Positions 26,808 to 34,831 of a DNA stretch of 64,000 nt are shown piece by piece. The DNA lies in the NCBI RefSeq assembly GCF_944324505.1, contig NZ_CALUWO010000006.1:80840-144839 (forward strand). Reading direction: 5' to 3'. The notes below the pieces were generated by a model. That model saw only the letters and a list, made by a program, of their open reading frames with translations, did no database searches and was not told the origin of the DNA. The stretch's first letter is position 1. The number at the start of each line of letters is the position of its first letter. The DNA comes from an uncultured Desulfovibrio sp. (GTDB lineage Bacteria > Desulfobacterota > Desulfovibrionia > Desulfovibrionales > Desulfovibrionaceae). The translations under genes were made by a program, and so were the position numbers.

Positions 26808-28112
26808 CTACTTCTTCTGGCGCAGGTCCTGCACGCGCACGGCCTTGCCGCCATCGGCCGAGGGCAGGCTGTTGCTCTGCACCAGTTCCACCCGCGGCGT
26901 CACGAGGATTTCGTCGCGCAGGCGGTTGGCAATGTTCTTTTGCAGGCCCTGCAGGCAGCGCATGTCTTCCACAAAATATTCATCGCGGATTTCCACCTGC
27001 ACGCGCATCACATCGCCAAGGCCGTCGTTTTCCAGCACGATGAGGTAGTTCTGGCCCACCTGCGGGAAGGCCATGATGACCTGTTCGATCTGCATGGGAT
27101 AGACGTTGACGCCCTTGATGATGAACATGTCGTCCGCCCGGCCCACAATGCGGTCCAGACGGCGATGCAGCCGGCCGCAGGCACACTGCCCGGGCAAAAA
27201 GCGGGTCAGGTCGCGGGTGCGGTAGCGCAGAATGGGCATCCCCTGCCGGCAGAGACAGGTCATGACCAGTTCCCCCACCTCACCTTCAGCCACATGTTCG
27301 CCGGTTTCGGGATTGATGATTTCGGGAATATAGGCATCTTCCCACACGTGCATGCCGTGCTGATTCTGGCATTCAAAGGCCACGCCGGGGCCGTTCATTT
27401 CCGACAGGCCGTAGGAATTGAAGGCCTTCATGTCAAAAAGGTCTTCGATGCGGCGGCGGAATTCTTCCGTGTACGGTTCCGCCCCCACCACGGCAATGCG
27501 CAGGGGAAACTGGCGCGGGTCTTCCCCCATGTTGCGCAGGTGCTCGCCCAGAATCAGGGCATAGGAGGGAAGAATATGGGCCACCGAGGTCTTGAAATCC
27601 CTGGCCAGCTTGATCTGACGGCGGGAATTGCCCGGCCCGGCGGGAATGGTCATGCAGCCGATGCGCTCCGCCCCGAAGTGAATGCCCAGGCCACCGGTGA
27701 ACAGGCCGTAACCGGACATGTTCTGAAACACGTCCTCCTTGCGTACGCCCACGGAATACAGGCTGCGCGCCATGAGGTCCGCCCAGGAGTTGATGTCGTT
27801 CTGCGTATGGCAGATGGCCACAGGGCTGCCCGTGGTACCGCTGGAACAGTGCATGCGCACGATTTCCGACTGGGGTACGCACAGCAGGCCCGTGGGATAC
27901 TGATCACGCAGGTCCTGCTTGGTGGTAAAGGGAATGCGCTTCAGGTCATCCAGGCTGGTGATGGTATCGGGGGTGACACCGGCCTCATCCAGACGGCGAC
28001 GATAAAAGTCGCATTTGCGTGCCTGGGCAACCGTTGCCCGCAGGCGCACCAGCTGCGTATGCTCTATCTGGTCGCGGCTCCACAATTCCGCAGGATCAAA
28101 AACGTCCATCAT
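26808..28112 (-). CDS. Phenylacetate-CoA ligase (PaaK family), copy 1
   Basis: This 434-residue AMP-forming enzyme joins an aryl acid such as phenylacetate to CoA with ATP. SSGTTGSPVA is the P-loop-like ATP motif near residue 92, YGLSEMNGPG near 237 is the adenylate-binding motif, and the C-terminal domain carries DMFIIKGVNVYPMQIEQV. Typical PaaK size. ATG 28112 follows GAGGAG. It shares length and layout with the second copy at 62530. Genera in this group use such ligases with aromatic amino-acid or indole-type acids; the substrate here is not shown by the sequence. Confidence 0.92.
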   Translation of the reverse strand: MMDVFDPAELWSRDQIEHTQLVRLRATVAQARKCDFYRRRLDEAGVTPDTITSLDDLKRIPFTTKQDLRDQYPTGLLCVPQSEIVRMHCSSGTTGSPVAICHTQNDINSWADLMARSLYSVGVRKEDVFQNMSGYGLFTGGLGIHFGAERIGCMTIPAGPGNSRRQIKLARDFKTSVAHILPSYALILGEHLRNMGEDPRQFPLRIAVVGAEPYTEEFRRRIEDLFDMKAFNSYGLSEMNGPGVAFECQNQHGMHVWEDAYIPEIINPETGEHVAEGEVGELVMTCLCRQGMPILRYRTRDLTRFLPGQCACGRLHRRLDRIVGRADDMFIIKGVNVYPMQIEQVIMAFPQVGQNYLIVLENDGLGDVMRVQVEIRDEYFVEDMRCLQGLQKNIANRLRDEILVTPRVELVQSNSLPSADGGKAVRVQDLRQKK

Positions 28113-28134
28113 CGCTACTCCTCACTCGTGCATA

Positions 28135-29193
28135 TCAGCATTGCGCCTGACGGCGCGCCCAACCCCACAGCAGCCCCAGGCTCCCCGCCTGCATCATGTC
28201 GCCGCAAGGGTCCAGAAATTTGCCCTGCCCTGCCAGAATATCCCGCTGCGGCCCCAGCAGATAAGTGGGTTCGTAGCCTCCGGCTTCCTCGCACGGGGGC
28301 GCAAAGGCCGTGCCATGTCCCCCTGATGCCCGCACCACCTCGGCCGGAAGCCATGTCTTGCGGAACTGGTCCAGGTCCGCCAGCAGTTCCTCGCGGGTAC
28401 GCATGCCCGTGTGATGCTCGTACAGCCCGCGCACGCAGCCCTGATAGACCAGGGCCGCCACCGTGTGCCCGTTGCCCACATTGACAATGGTAATGCCCTG
28501 GCGGTAGCTGCGGTCCATCACTTCCGGCTCGCTGAGCGCCCCCAGCAGCACGCTGGTGCCGGTGTCCGCCACAGGCCCGCCCGTGCGGTCCTGCAGGGCA
28601 CGCAGGCGCGTCAGCGGCTGCGGCACGGTGGTCAGCAGCCAGTCTTCCGGCTTGCCGGACTGCTCCAGCAGACGTGTCCAGTGCTGCATGCGGCCGATAC
28701 GGTTGCCCTGGGCGCTTTCGCCGTGGTCCTGCGCCGCCGCCAGAACCAGATGCGGCAGCGGCAGCCCGGCATGACGCAGCAGGGATGCCCAGAATTCCGG
28801 CGCATAATCCCCCAGAAACAGCGGCACATGACCGGGCGGGCACTGCTCGCTCAGGGTAACGCCCATCTTGCGCACCACCTCTTCCCTGTCATGCAGGGCG
28901 CGCGATGCCGCCAGCGTGGACGCCAGGGGCAGCCCGGCCGCCACATGTTCGCGCACGGCCTGCCCGAAGCCGCCGCCCATATTGCCGCCATACAACCAGA
29001 CGGGACGACGCAGCAGGGTCAGCTCGCGAATACGCTGGGCAACCATGCGGGCAGGAGCCGGCAGCACAAAGCGCGGCCAGTTGTGGCTTTCCAGCCCGGG
29101 GCGGGCCAGCAGGGCATCCTGCGTGCCGCTGCCGATGTCCACACACAGCGTCGGACCATGCTGACGCAAAAAATCCTGTACAAAGGCTTCCAT
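28135..29193 (-). CDS. DUF1786 family protein
   Basis: This 352-residue protein begins with an ASKHA-like phosphate-binding pattern (CVDIGSGTQDALL near 17-30) and has GITIVNVGNGHTVAALV near 230, like the ATPase-fold DUF1786 proteins, sometimes annotated as putative pyruvate formate-lyase activating proteins without proof. ATG 29193 follows GAGG; the frame stays open to 29319 but lacks a ribosome site there. It lies 22 bases upstream of the phenylacetate-CoA ligase gene, in the same unit. Function is unknown. Confidence 0.75.
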   Translation of the reverse strand: MEAFVQDFLRQHGPTLCVDIGSGTQDALLARPGLESHNWPRFVLPAPARMVAQRIRELTLLRRPVWLYGGNMGGGFGQAVREHVAAGLPLASTLAASRALHDREEVVRKMGVTLSEQCPPGHVPLFLGDYAPEFWASLLRHAGLPLPHLVLAAAQDHGESAQGNRIGRMQHWTRLLEQSGKPEDWLLTTVPQPLTRLRALQDRTGGPVADTGTSVLLGALSEPEVMDRSYRQGITIVNVGNGHTVAALVYQGCVRGLYEHHTGMRTREELLADLDQFRKTWLPAEVVRASGGHGTAFAPPCEEAGGYEPTYLLGPQRDILAGQGKFLDPCGDMMQAGSLGLLWGWARRQAQC

Positions 29194-29312
29194 GTTTTCC
29201 TCACGTTGCATTGGTGTACCCGCAAGGCCCGACAAGCGCAAGCCCTGCTGCCGGCATGGACGTCTTCTTTGCCCGCAGCAAAAAAAAAGTGGATTCCTCA
29301 CAAAAAAAAGAC

Positions 29313-29341
29313 TTGCCAAAGGGCGCTTGTGTGTCTATAGT
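29313..29341 (+). promoter_or_regulatory. Sigma-70 promoter of tRNA-Leu
   Basis: TTGCCA (29313-29318) and TATAGT (29336-29341) are 17 bases apart, with the tRNA starting 11 bases downstream. Confidence 0.8.
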
Positions 29342-29351
29342 GCATTTCGTT

Positions 29352-29436
29352 GCCGAGGTGGTGGAACTGGTAGACACGCTATCTTGAGGTGGTAGTGGCG
29401 AATGCTGTGCGGGTTCGAGTCCCGCCCTCGGCACCA
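29352..29436 (+). tRNA. tRNA-Leu (anticodon GAG), CCA encoded
   Basis: An 85-base class II tRNA: acceptor GCCGAGG/CCTCGGC, anticodon stem CTATC/GGTAG with loop TTGAGGT (anticodon GAG), a long variable arm, T-loop GTTCGAGTC and an encoded CCA. Confidence 0.95.
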
Positions 29437-29446
29437 GTCAGAAAAC

Positions 29447-29484
29447 AAGGGTTGTGGCAAGTAGCTGCAACCCTTTCTTTTTTT
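29447..29484 (+). terminator. Intrinsic terminator of tRNA-Leu
   Basis: AAGGGTTG (29447-29454) pairs with CAACCCTT (29468-29475), followed by TTCTTTTTTT. Confidence 0.88.
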
Positions 29485-29792
29485 CTTGTTTCGAGCAGCG
29501 CTGCAAGCCCAGCCTGTCCCCTGTTTTCCTGCCTTGACGAATTTGGGGCAAACAGGTGGTACAAAAGGTGCCTCAAATGCCATCCGCTGCCGCTGCTTCT
29601 GCCACCGCTGCTCACCCGCACAGCATGTGTCACTTCGGCATGTCCTGATGCGCCAAGCGCCTGCTGTGTTTGCATACCCTGCGGAATGTTTGGCGTTATT
29701 GATAACAACGTTGGCAGATGGCATATGTTCCAGTCGGGGAAACAGGCAGAGACCGCATCACTTCTACATGGCCTCAGCCTCCGGCATGACGA

Positions 29793-29834
29793 CAGACAGC
29801 CCCGGGGACGGCATTCCCGGGGCTGTCTGGTTTT
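29793..29834. terminator. Long perfect hairpin past the candidate effector gene
   Basis: A 14-bp perfect stem (29793-29806 with 29816-29829, core CAGCCCCGGG) and a 9-base loop. TTTT follows on the plus side only, yet it lies 60 bases past the minus-strand stop, so it may terminate either way. Confidence 0.6.
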
Positions 29835-29891
29835 CACATCGTCGCTCGCTGTATGTCACTGCATGTCAGCATTGCCACATCGGCGGCGTGA

Positions 29892-31550
29892 CTACGATGC
29901 GCTGCTGTCAGGATGCTGCCCGTGCGCGCCGCTATCCGCATCATCAAGGATTTCTGCTACCGGATTGAACGCCACGCCACGCCGTGAGGGGCCGGATGGT
30001 GCGTCAGTGGCCTGTTCGGGGCGTGCAGCAACGTCCTCGTCAGCATCTTTTTGCGCTGCTTCCCCTGCGGGGCGCAAGTAGGCGGCCAGGGTTTCGTTTA
30101 CCTCAGTCTGTACATTCTCGAGCACTTCGTTCTTCTGGAGGCGTTCCCAGAGTGCCTTCCTGAGGTCGAGCTTTTGCTCATCATTCAGGGCGTCAAAGGT
30201 ACTGTCCCGTTTCAGATGCTGTACGCCAATGTCAAACGCAATCCGCCTTCCGGCATCAATGATCCGTTGCGAAAGATTTTTCCGTTCTTTGTATGCTACC
30301 GACTTGGCGCCTTCATATTCGCTAACGATTCTGTCCTTTACAGCTGTCCATGTTTCCATGTGCTGGGGGCTGCGAGAAATCATTGCCATGCTGGAGAGGA
30401 TTTTTTCTTTCTCCTCATGCGGAAGCGCTTTATACAGCATGGTATCTTGGATATGCCGCGACAGATCGTCAGCGATTGTCTGCCGTTCCGCGGCAACATG
30501 ATCGAGAAATTCCTGCTGGAATTGCTTCACTTCTGACAGCATGGCAGGATGCTCACGTTCTATCATCGAAAGATACGTATTCCATGTCTTTCGTGGCTGA
30601 TCGCCTTCCCTGGCAAGCAAGGCAAGCGCTCTGACGAATCCGTCCCGGCAAAAGCGTACTTCAGGAAGGTCCTTGTACCCCGGCATTTTGCTCAGCTGAG
30701 GGATGACATCATAATATATGCTTCCCCGTTCCTTGGGCGACGCAACATATAATTGCTCGCCCACAGCGTCCAGATATGCCGACAGCTCCGCATCAATGTT
30801 ACGAAATTCCGTGACCATGGATTGATAGGCATCAAATGCCGCTCTGCTGTTTTTTTCATACAGGTCTTTGAGCGCCGTTTTTATTCGGCTTTTTGACGCA
30901 TCTGTTTCTTCTGGAAGTGCCTTGTAAAAATCCGCTGCATCAAGTTTGTGCGCAATGGTTTCAGACTGCACCGGGTCTTCGGCCTGCTCGATGATGGTCT
31001 GGAGGGCATCATCAATCTCCTGCATCAGCGTATTGTGCATCAAGGATTTCAGCTCAGCCGGGCTTTTCCTGTAGTTTGCCGCCAGGCTCATCAGATCACT
31101 CTGCCAGTGCGCAGGATCCCCCTGCACAATATCGTTCAGGTGGTCGCGCAGAGCATTTTTCTGCTCCTTTGACAGTGCTGCATACGCACTATCCTTTTTC
31201 AGGGCATTCAGTACTGATTTTCGTGCATCATCGGCACTGATATCATCCTGCCCTATTTCCTTGAGCAGCCTGCCCATGGTTTCCAGCACGGCCGCCTGCT
31301 GCCTTCTGGATGGCTCCACATGCCCGGTAAGCGCATCCGTTGCCGCTTCTCCCATGGCTGCCATGATTTTTTCAAATCGCGATGCGATTTCCGCACGCCC
31401 GCTTTGCGTGCGCATGCGAAAGGCATTGGCAATTCGTGAGCACAGGGCAGAGAGCGGATTTCGCTTCACCACCTCGCCCAGCGTGGTGAGCTTTACCTCA
31501 TGCAGCCGGCTGACACCGAGGATATCCTGATATCTGTTGACGGGTGACAT
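29892..31550 (-). CDS. Candidate type III secretion effector, helical-repeat protein, 552 aa
   Basis: A soluble helical protein with no signal peptide, not matched to a known family. Its body is five degenerate repeats of 79-86 residues, each starting with [YF]-x-x-L-[SPN] (for example YAALS, YKALP, FDALN) at Y123, Y209, Y292, Y373 and F452, and each with an aromatic residue 26-33 positions later. The C-terminal 60 residues are polar and probably disordered. ATG 31550 follows AAGGGAG; an in-frame ATG at 31571 overlaps that ribosome site. A CesT-like chaperone gene lies directly upstream. Sampled 60-base lines are 43-47 % G+C, well below the neighbours. Role as effector is inferred from the chaperone and N-terminus. 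Confidence 0.6.
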   Translation of the reverse strand: MSPVNRYQDILGVSRLHEVKLTTLGEVVKRNPLSALCSRIANAFRMRTQSGRAEIASRFEKIMAAMGEAATDALTGHVEPSRRQQAAVLETMGRLLKEIGQDDISADDARKSVLNALKKDSAYAALSKEQKNALRDHLNDIVQGDPAHWQSDLMSLAANYRKSPAELKSLMHNTLMQEIDDALQTIIEQAEDPVQSETIAHKLDAADFYKALPEETDASKSRIKTALKDLYEKNSRAAFDAYQSMVTEFRNIDAELSAYLDAVGEQLYVASPKERGSIYYDVIPQLSKMPGYKDLPEVRFCRDGFVRALALLAREGDQPRKTWNTYLSMIEREHPAMLSEVKQFQQEFLDHVAAERQTIADDLSRHIQDTMLYKALPHEEKEKILSSMAMISRSPQHMETWTAVKDRIVSEYEGAKSVAYKERKNLSQRIIDAGRRIAFDIGVQHLKRDSTFDALNDEQKLDLRKALWERLQKNEVLENVQTEVNETLAAYLRPAGEAAQKDADEDVAARPEQATDAPSGPSRRGVAFNPVAEILDDADSGAHGQHPDSSAS

Positions 31551-31715
31551 GCAGCACTCCCTTGTTTTCATCTGGATGTTTCAGCCCTGCCTCCTGCTGC
31601 GGGGCATCGACAGCCGCAACGGACAGCAGGGGAAGGATCAGGCGCCACGGAGATACTTCCGTTTTAGCAAGATGTGTGCCGTTCGCTCAAGGGCAGCAGG
31701 AAACAGCTGAAAATA

Positions 31716-32186
31716 TCACACACGAATCACGTCTTTCCCCATGCACGTGGCGTCTTCAGCCGTTGCCGTGGCGTCAGGGACAGACCGGACATGCGCGACC
31801 AGACTGTCAAAACCTTCCAGCATGGCGGCAATCGCTTCAAGAAAGGTGGCCGCCTGGGCCGCAAAGGAGGCATCGTCCACACCATCAATGGGAATGCCAT
31901 ATTGCAAGGTAACCGCATCCCCTTCAAGGCCGAGCGTTGCGCCGTGCGTCCCCTTGAACAGGGAATTCATGCGCAGCAGTTCCGCATAGAGCGCCTCGCG
32001 CCCTGTGCCGGGGACAATGCCCACAATGCCTTGCAGCACGATGGTCCGCATGGATTCAAACAGCCCGATGTTGAATCTGAAATCGCCCACCGGGACAGAA
32101 ATCACATGATCACCAGGAGCAACGATGCAGTCGATGTGAGCTTCCGAAAGAAAATGGCTGACCAGCTCGATGAATCGCTTTTGCAT
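31716..32186 (-). CDS. CesT-like type III secretion chaperone
   Basis: This 156-residue protein has the CesT layout: N-terminal helix (FIELVSHFLSEA), beta strands (HVISVPVGDFRFNIG), a helix with LYAELLRMNSLFKGTHGATLGLEGD, a further strand and the C-terminal helix FLEAIAAMLEGFDSLV. The MNSLFKGTHGATLGLEGD portion matches the family's turn before the last strands. ATG 32186 follows GGGGGG; the frame is open to 32531 but without homology. It is encoded just upstream of the repeat protein, its likely client. Confidence 0.75.
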   Translation of the reverse strand: MQKRFIELVSHFLSEAHIDCIVAPGDHVISVPVGDFRFNIGLFESMRTIVLQGIVGIVPGTGREALYAELLRMNSLFKGTHGATLGLEGDAVTLQYGIPIDGVDDASFAAQAATFLEAIAAMLEGFDSLVAHVRSVPDATATAEDATCMGKDVIRV

Positions 32187-32732
32187 ACACGCACCCCCCA
32201 AAAAGGTATTATGGGAAAATGTCGCCTTCCCGATGCAACGCCCGGCAGACAGCGGCGTTCTCCCCTGACAGGAGGGAGGGCCTGCCGACGGGCAGATATG
32301 GTCGCGCTGAATCCCTGCCGCACCTTTTCCGTGCTGATTGCACCGCACCGAGCAGCAAAAAACGGGGAAACGGGTCGCCCCCTCCCGCAGGGATACCCAT
32401 ATCGTCAGTGTACGTGAGTTATCCTGAGCTGTCATCCCCGGCAGCGTCGAGGACATGCCGCTGTTCGCGGCATATTCCGACATGTGCCACGCATCACAGG
32501 GGATGCCTTGGGAAACGCCGGGCACAGCCATGGGGTATCAGACAAACGGGAACGAAGGGGAAAAGGGGGATGTTTGCCATCTCCGCGCTGTCTCGGTGCG
32601 CGTGTGTGGCGTGCGCGTTGCGGCAATGGCCATGACCGGTCCCCATCATGGCAGGCCGCGTAAAACAACGTTTATGTATATTCAAAAATGAACAGCCCGG
32701 GACTGTGGTGAAAACATTTGGCGGGATCCACC

Positions 32733-32761
32733 TTGACAAAAAGTATACCATCGGATAACAT
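32733..32761 (+). promoter_or_regulatory. Strong sigma-70 promoter before the folded leader
   Basis: A consensus TTGACA (32733-32738) and TAACAT (32756-32761) are 17 bases apart. Transcription should start near 32768. Confidence 0.8.
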
Positions 32762-32797
32762 GAAAATATTATTGATTTATTTTTTTGCAGAGGAACT

Positions 32798-32857
32798 ATG
32801 TACCCACAACGCAAGGATGACGACCGGCTTTTTCGGTCCTGCATGCCCTTCACCTGA
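32798..32857 (+). CDS. Possible 19-residue leader peptide in the structured RNA
   Basis: ATG 32798 follows AGGA by only three bases. The peptide MYPQRKDDDRLFRSCMPFT stops at 32857 inside the ACCTGA arm of a hairpin, so translation could change the fold. There is no run of one regulatory amino acid beyond DDD. Chance is a real alternative. Confidence 0.22.
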   Translation: MYPQRKDDDRLFRSCMPFT

Positions 32858-33021
32858 CCGTCAGGTCTTGGTGAGGTGTATCCTTGCGTATGCTGATTGC
32901 TCAGCCTATCCGTTTTGCTGTTTCTGTTCCCGGCTGCTGACGTGGAACAGAATGCCGCCAGCCATGGAACAGCCGGCGGAGGTCCCATACCATACAGGTT
33001 CTCCTCACCAAGACTCGGAAC

Positions 33022-33053
33022 GCCGTGGCGGATCGTCCGCTACGGCTATTTTT
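33022..33053 (+). terminator. Intrinsic terminator just upstream of the redox operon
   Basis: An 11-bp stem with one G-U pair (GCCGTGGCGGA 33022-33032, TCCGCTACGGC 33036-33046) and a 3-base loop, followed by TATTTTT. GCCGGCGGA (32972-32980) could pair with the right arm instead and would then prevent termination. Confidence 0.75.
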
Positions 33054-33087
33054 GGGTCTTCAAACATTTAACACGAGGAGAACTGCC

Positions 33088-34113
33088 ATGCGCAAACTTT
33101 TCCTGGCCGTTGTTGCCCTGTGCTGCCTTTGCATCGGGCAGCCGGCCCTGTCCGCTGATGCGGCCCCCAAGTCCGGTGTTATCACCTACAACGTCGCCCT
33201 GAACGTGGCGCCGGAAAGCAAAACGGCCACGCTCTACCTTCCCTACCCCCTTTCCGACCGCAATCAGGACATTTCCGACGTCAAGGTGTCGGGGAATTTT
33301 GATGCGCAAGGCGTGTATCACGATCCCAAGACAGGTTCCATGTATCTGAAGGCACAGTGGAGTCGAATCACGGAAAAGCCCGTGCTGACCTTCAGTTTTC
33401 ATGTGAATTCCCACTATACCAAGGGAGCAGCCCTCAAGGACGGCGGCAACGCGCTGCCTGTGGACGTAACGCCCTACCTGGCTGCCAACGACTATCTGCC
33501 CGTGGACCATCCCAAGGTCAAGGAACTGGCTGCCCAGGCCACCAGGGATCGCACGACCTATCTGGACCGCGCCCGCGGCGTGTATGAATGGACCATCGCC
33601 AATACGCATCGTGACCCTGATGTAAAGGGCTGCGGCCTGGGCCAGGCCATCCGTACCCTGACCGAGGCGAACGGTGGTGGCAAATGCGCTGACATCAGCT
33701 CCGTGTTCATCACCGTGGCCCGCGCTGCGGGCATCCCTGCCCGTGACGTATTCGGCCTGCGCACCTCGGGCAAGTCCGGCGACATCACCGGCGATTTCCA
33801 CTGCTGGGCCGAATTTTACCTGCCCGGCACGGGCTGGGTCATGGTGGACCCTGCGGATGTCCGCAAGGCCATGCTGCTGGAAAAGCTGGAACTGAAGGAC
33901 GCCGCAACCAGGGAACGCACGGAATTCTTCTGGAATGGCGACGCCCTGTTCCGCATTGCGCTGAATCGCGGGGAACATGGCGTGGAATTCCCCGGCATGC
34001 AGGGCGCTCCTGTGGGGTACTTCATGTATCCGTATGCTGAAGTGGATGGCGAAGCGCTGGATTACTTTGATCCCAAGGACTTCTCCTTCTCCGTGACCCT
34101 GAAGGCTGACTAG
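33088..34113 (+). CDS. Periplasmic transglutaminase-like protein
   Basis: This 341-residue protein has a Sec signal peptide (MRKLFLAVVALCCLCIG, cleavage near ALSADA). The transglutaminase-like Cys-His-Asp triad is visible: C200 in GGGKCADIS, H238 in DFHCWAEF and D254 in MVDPADV. An all-beta N-terminal domain precedes it. Such proteins may act as amide-bond hydrolases or transferases. ATG 33088 follows GAGGAG. It heads a redox operon, which is an odd neighbour; its role there is unknown. Confidence 0.85.
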   Translation: MRKLFLAVVALCCLCIGQPALSADAAPKSGVITYNVALNVAPESKTATLYLPYPLSDRNQDISDVKVSGNFDAQGVYHDPKTGSMYLKAQWSRITEKPVLTFSFHVNSHYTKGAALKDGGNALPVDVTPYLAANDYLPVDHPKVKELAAQATRDRTTYLDRARGVYEWTIANTHRDPDVKGCGLGQAIRTLTEANGGGKCADISSVFITVARAAGIPARDVFGLRTSGKSGDITGDFHCWAEFYLPGTGWVMVDPADVRKAMLLEKLELKDAATRERTEFFWNGDALFRIALNRGEHGVEFPGMQGAPVGYFMYPYAEVDGEALDYFDPKDFSFSVTLKAD

Positions 34114-34183
34114 GCCAATCCGAGAAACAGGCAAGGGGCGGTCCGGGGATGGACCGCCCGCCTGCATGCAAGAGGAGAGATAC

Positions 34184-34831
34184 GTGGAAAAGAGGGAAAA
34201 CAGCGTAAAATCGCGGCGTCATTTTTTACAGGGGGGCCTGCTGGCGGCAGCAGGTGCCCTGCTGCCCCGGACGAGCTGCGCGGAAGAGGCGCCGCAGTGG
34301 GTAATGCTCATAGATCTGAACCGTTGTCTGGGCTGCCAGGCCTGCGTCATGGCCTGCAAAGCGGTGCATGATGTTCCGGGACAGTTCAGGACGCGCATCA
34401 GCGTGGGCGAAGACAGCGCACGCCGGGCCGCGACGTTTCGCCCTGTCCTGTGCAGCCAGTGCGGCGAGGCGGCCTGCATCCCGGCCTGTCCTGCCGGGGC
34501 CATGTCCCGGGGGGCTGACGGCGTGGTCCATCTTGACAAAGCGCGTTGCACCGGCTGCGGCCGTTGTGTGGAGGCCTGCCCGCAACAGGCCGTTTATCTG
34601 GACGAAAACGGCAAGGCGGACAAGTGCTGCTTCTGCCGGGAGACGGGCAACGGACAGCCCCCCTGTGTGTCGGCCTGTGCATCGCACGCTCGTCTTTTCG
34701 GTGACCTGGCCCATCCCGATGCACAGCTGACGGCATGGCTGGCCGCCGGGCCCAACGGTATTTCAGGCGGCAGCCCAGAGGACTGCCGCGTATGCTATCT
34801 CCCGCTGCGGAACGACCGGAGGAGATCGTGA
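34184..34831 (+). CDS. Tat-exported four-cluster Fe-S protein, TtrB/PhsB-like
   Basis: This 215-residue protein starts with a Tat signal (SRRHFLQGG followed by an Ala/Leu-rich run). Its Cys motifs (CLGCQACVMACK, CSQCGEAACIPACP, CTGCGRCVEACP and CCFCRETG...CVSACAS) give four [4Fe-4S] clusters, as in electron-transfer subunits of periplasmic molybdo-enzymes. The GTG at 34184 follows GAGGAG; an ATG at 34166 has no ribosome site. Its stop overlaps the GTG of the next gene (GTGA). Confidence 0.9.
   Translation: MEKRENSVKSRRHFLQGGLLAAAGALLPRTSCAEEAPQWVMLIDLNRCLGCQACVMACKAVHDVPGQFRTRISVGEDSARRAATFRPVLCSQCGEAACIPACPAGAMSRGADGVVHLDKARCTGCGRCVEACPQQAVYLDENGKADKCCFCRETGNGQPPCVSACASHARLFGDLAHPDAQLTAWLAAGPNGISGGSPEDCRVCYLPLRNDRRRS

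Larger units (their letters stand above)
29437..29891. other. Intergenic, 455 bases, between tRNA-Leu and the candidate effector
   Basis: Only two hairpins are seen, listed separately. No gene, no integrase remnant and no second copy of the tRNA 3' end was found. Confidence 0.5.
32768..33053 (+). ncRNA. Candidate structured leader RNA or sRNA ending in an intrinsic terminator
   Basis: About 285 bases with dense pairing: a closing stem ACGCAAGGAT (32809-32818) with ATCCTTGCGT (32880-32889); inside it hairpins GACCG/CGGTC (32822-32838) and ACCTGA/TCAGGT (32852-32866); then GCTGA/TCAGC (32892-32905). A perfect 12-bp long-range pair, GTCTTGGTGAGG (32865-32876) with CCTCACCAAGAC (33003-33014), competes with the second hairpin. 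It ends at the terminator 33022-33053, 34 bases before the redox operon. It does not match a known riboswitch that I can name. Attenuator or stand-alone sRNA are both possible. Confidence 0.5.
32187..33087. other. Long intergenic region, 901 bases; right half holds a promoter and folded leader
   Basis: 32187-32730 holds nothing I recognise beyond the start region of the chaperone gene. 32733-33053 holds the promoter, folded leader and terminator listed separately. The longest plus-strand frame (32718-33071) shows no family and overlaps the terminator, so it is probably not a gene. Confidence 0.55.

Noticed and set aside
29352..33000. Integrated element with tRNA-Leu attachment repeats
   Set aside because: No integrase gene and no second copy of the tRNA 3' end were found between the tRNA and the redox operon.
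32768..33053. Molybdenum-cofactor riboswitch
   Set aside because: The downstream molybdo-enzyme makes it tempting, but I cannot place the conserved Moco riboswitch core in this sequence with confidence; kept as an unnamed leader.
32718..33071. 117-codon frame in the leader region as a gene
   Set aside because: It has no ribosome site or family features, and it runs through the terminator hairpin.
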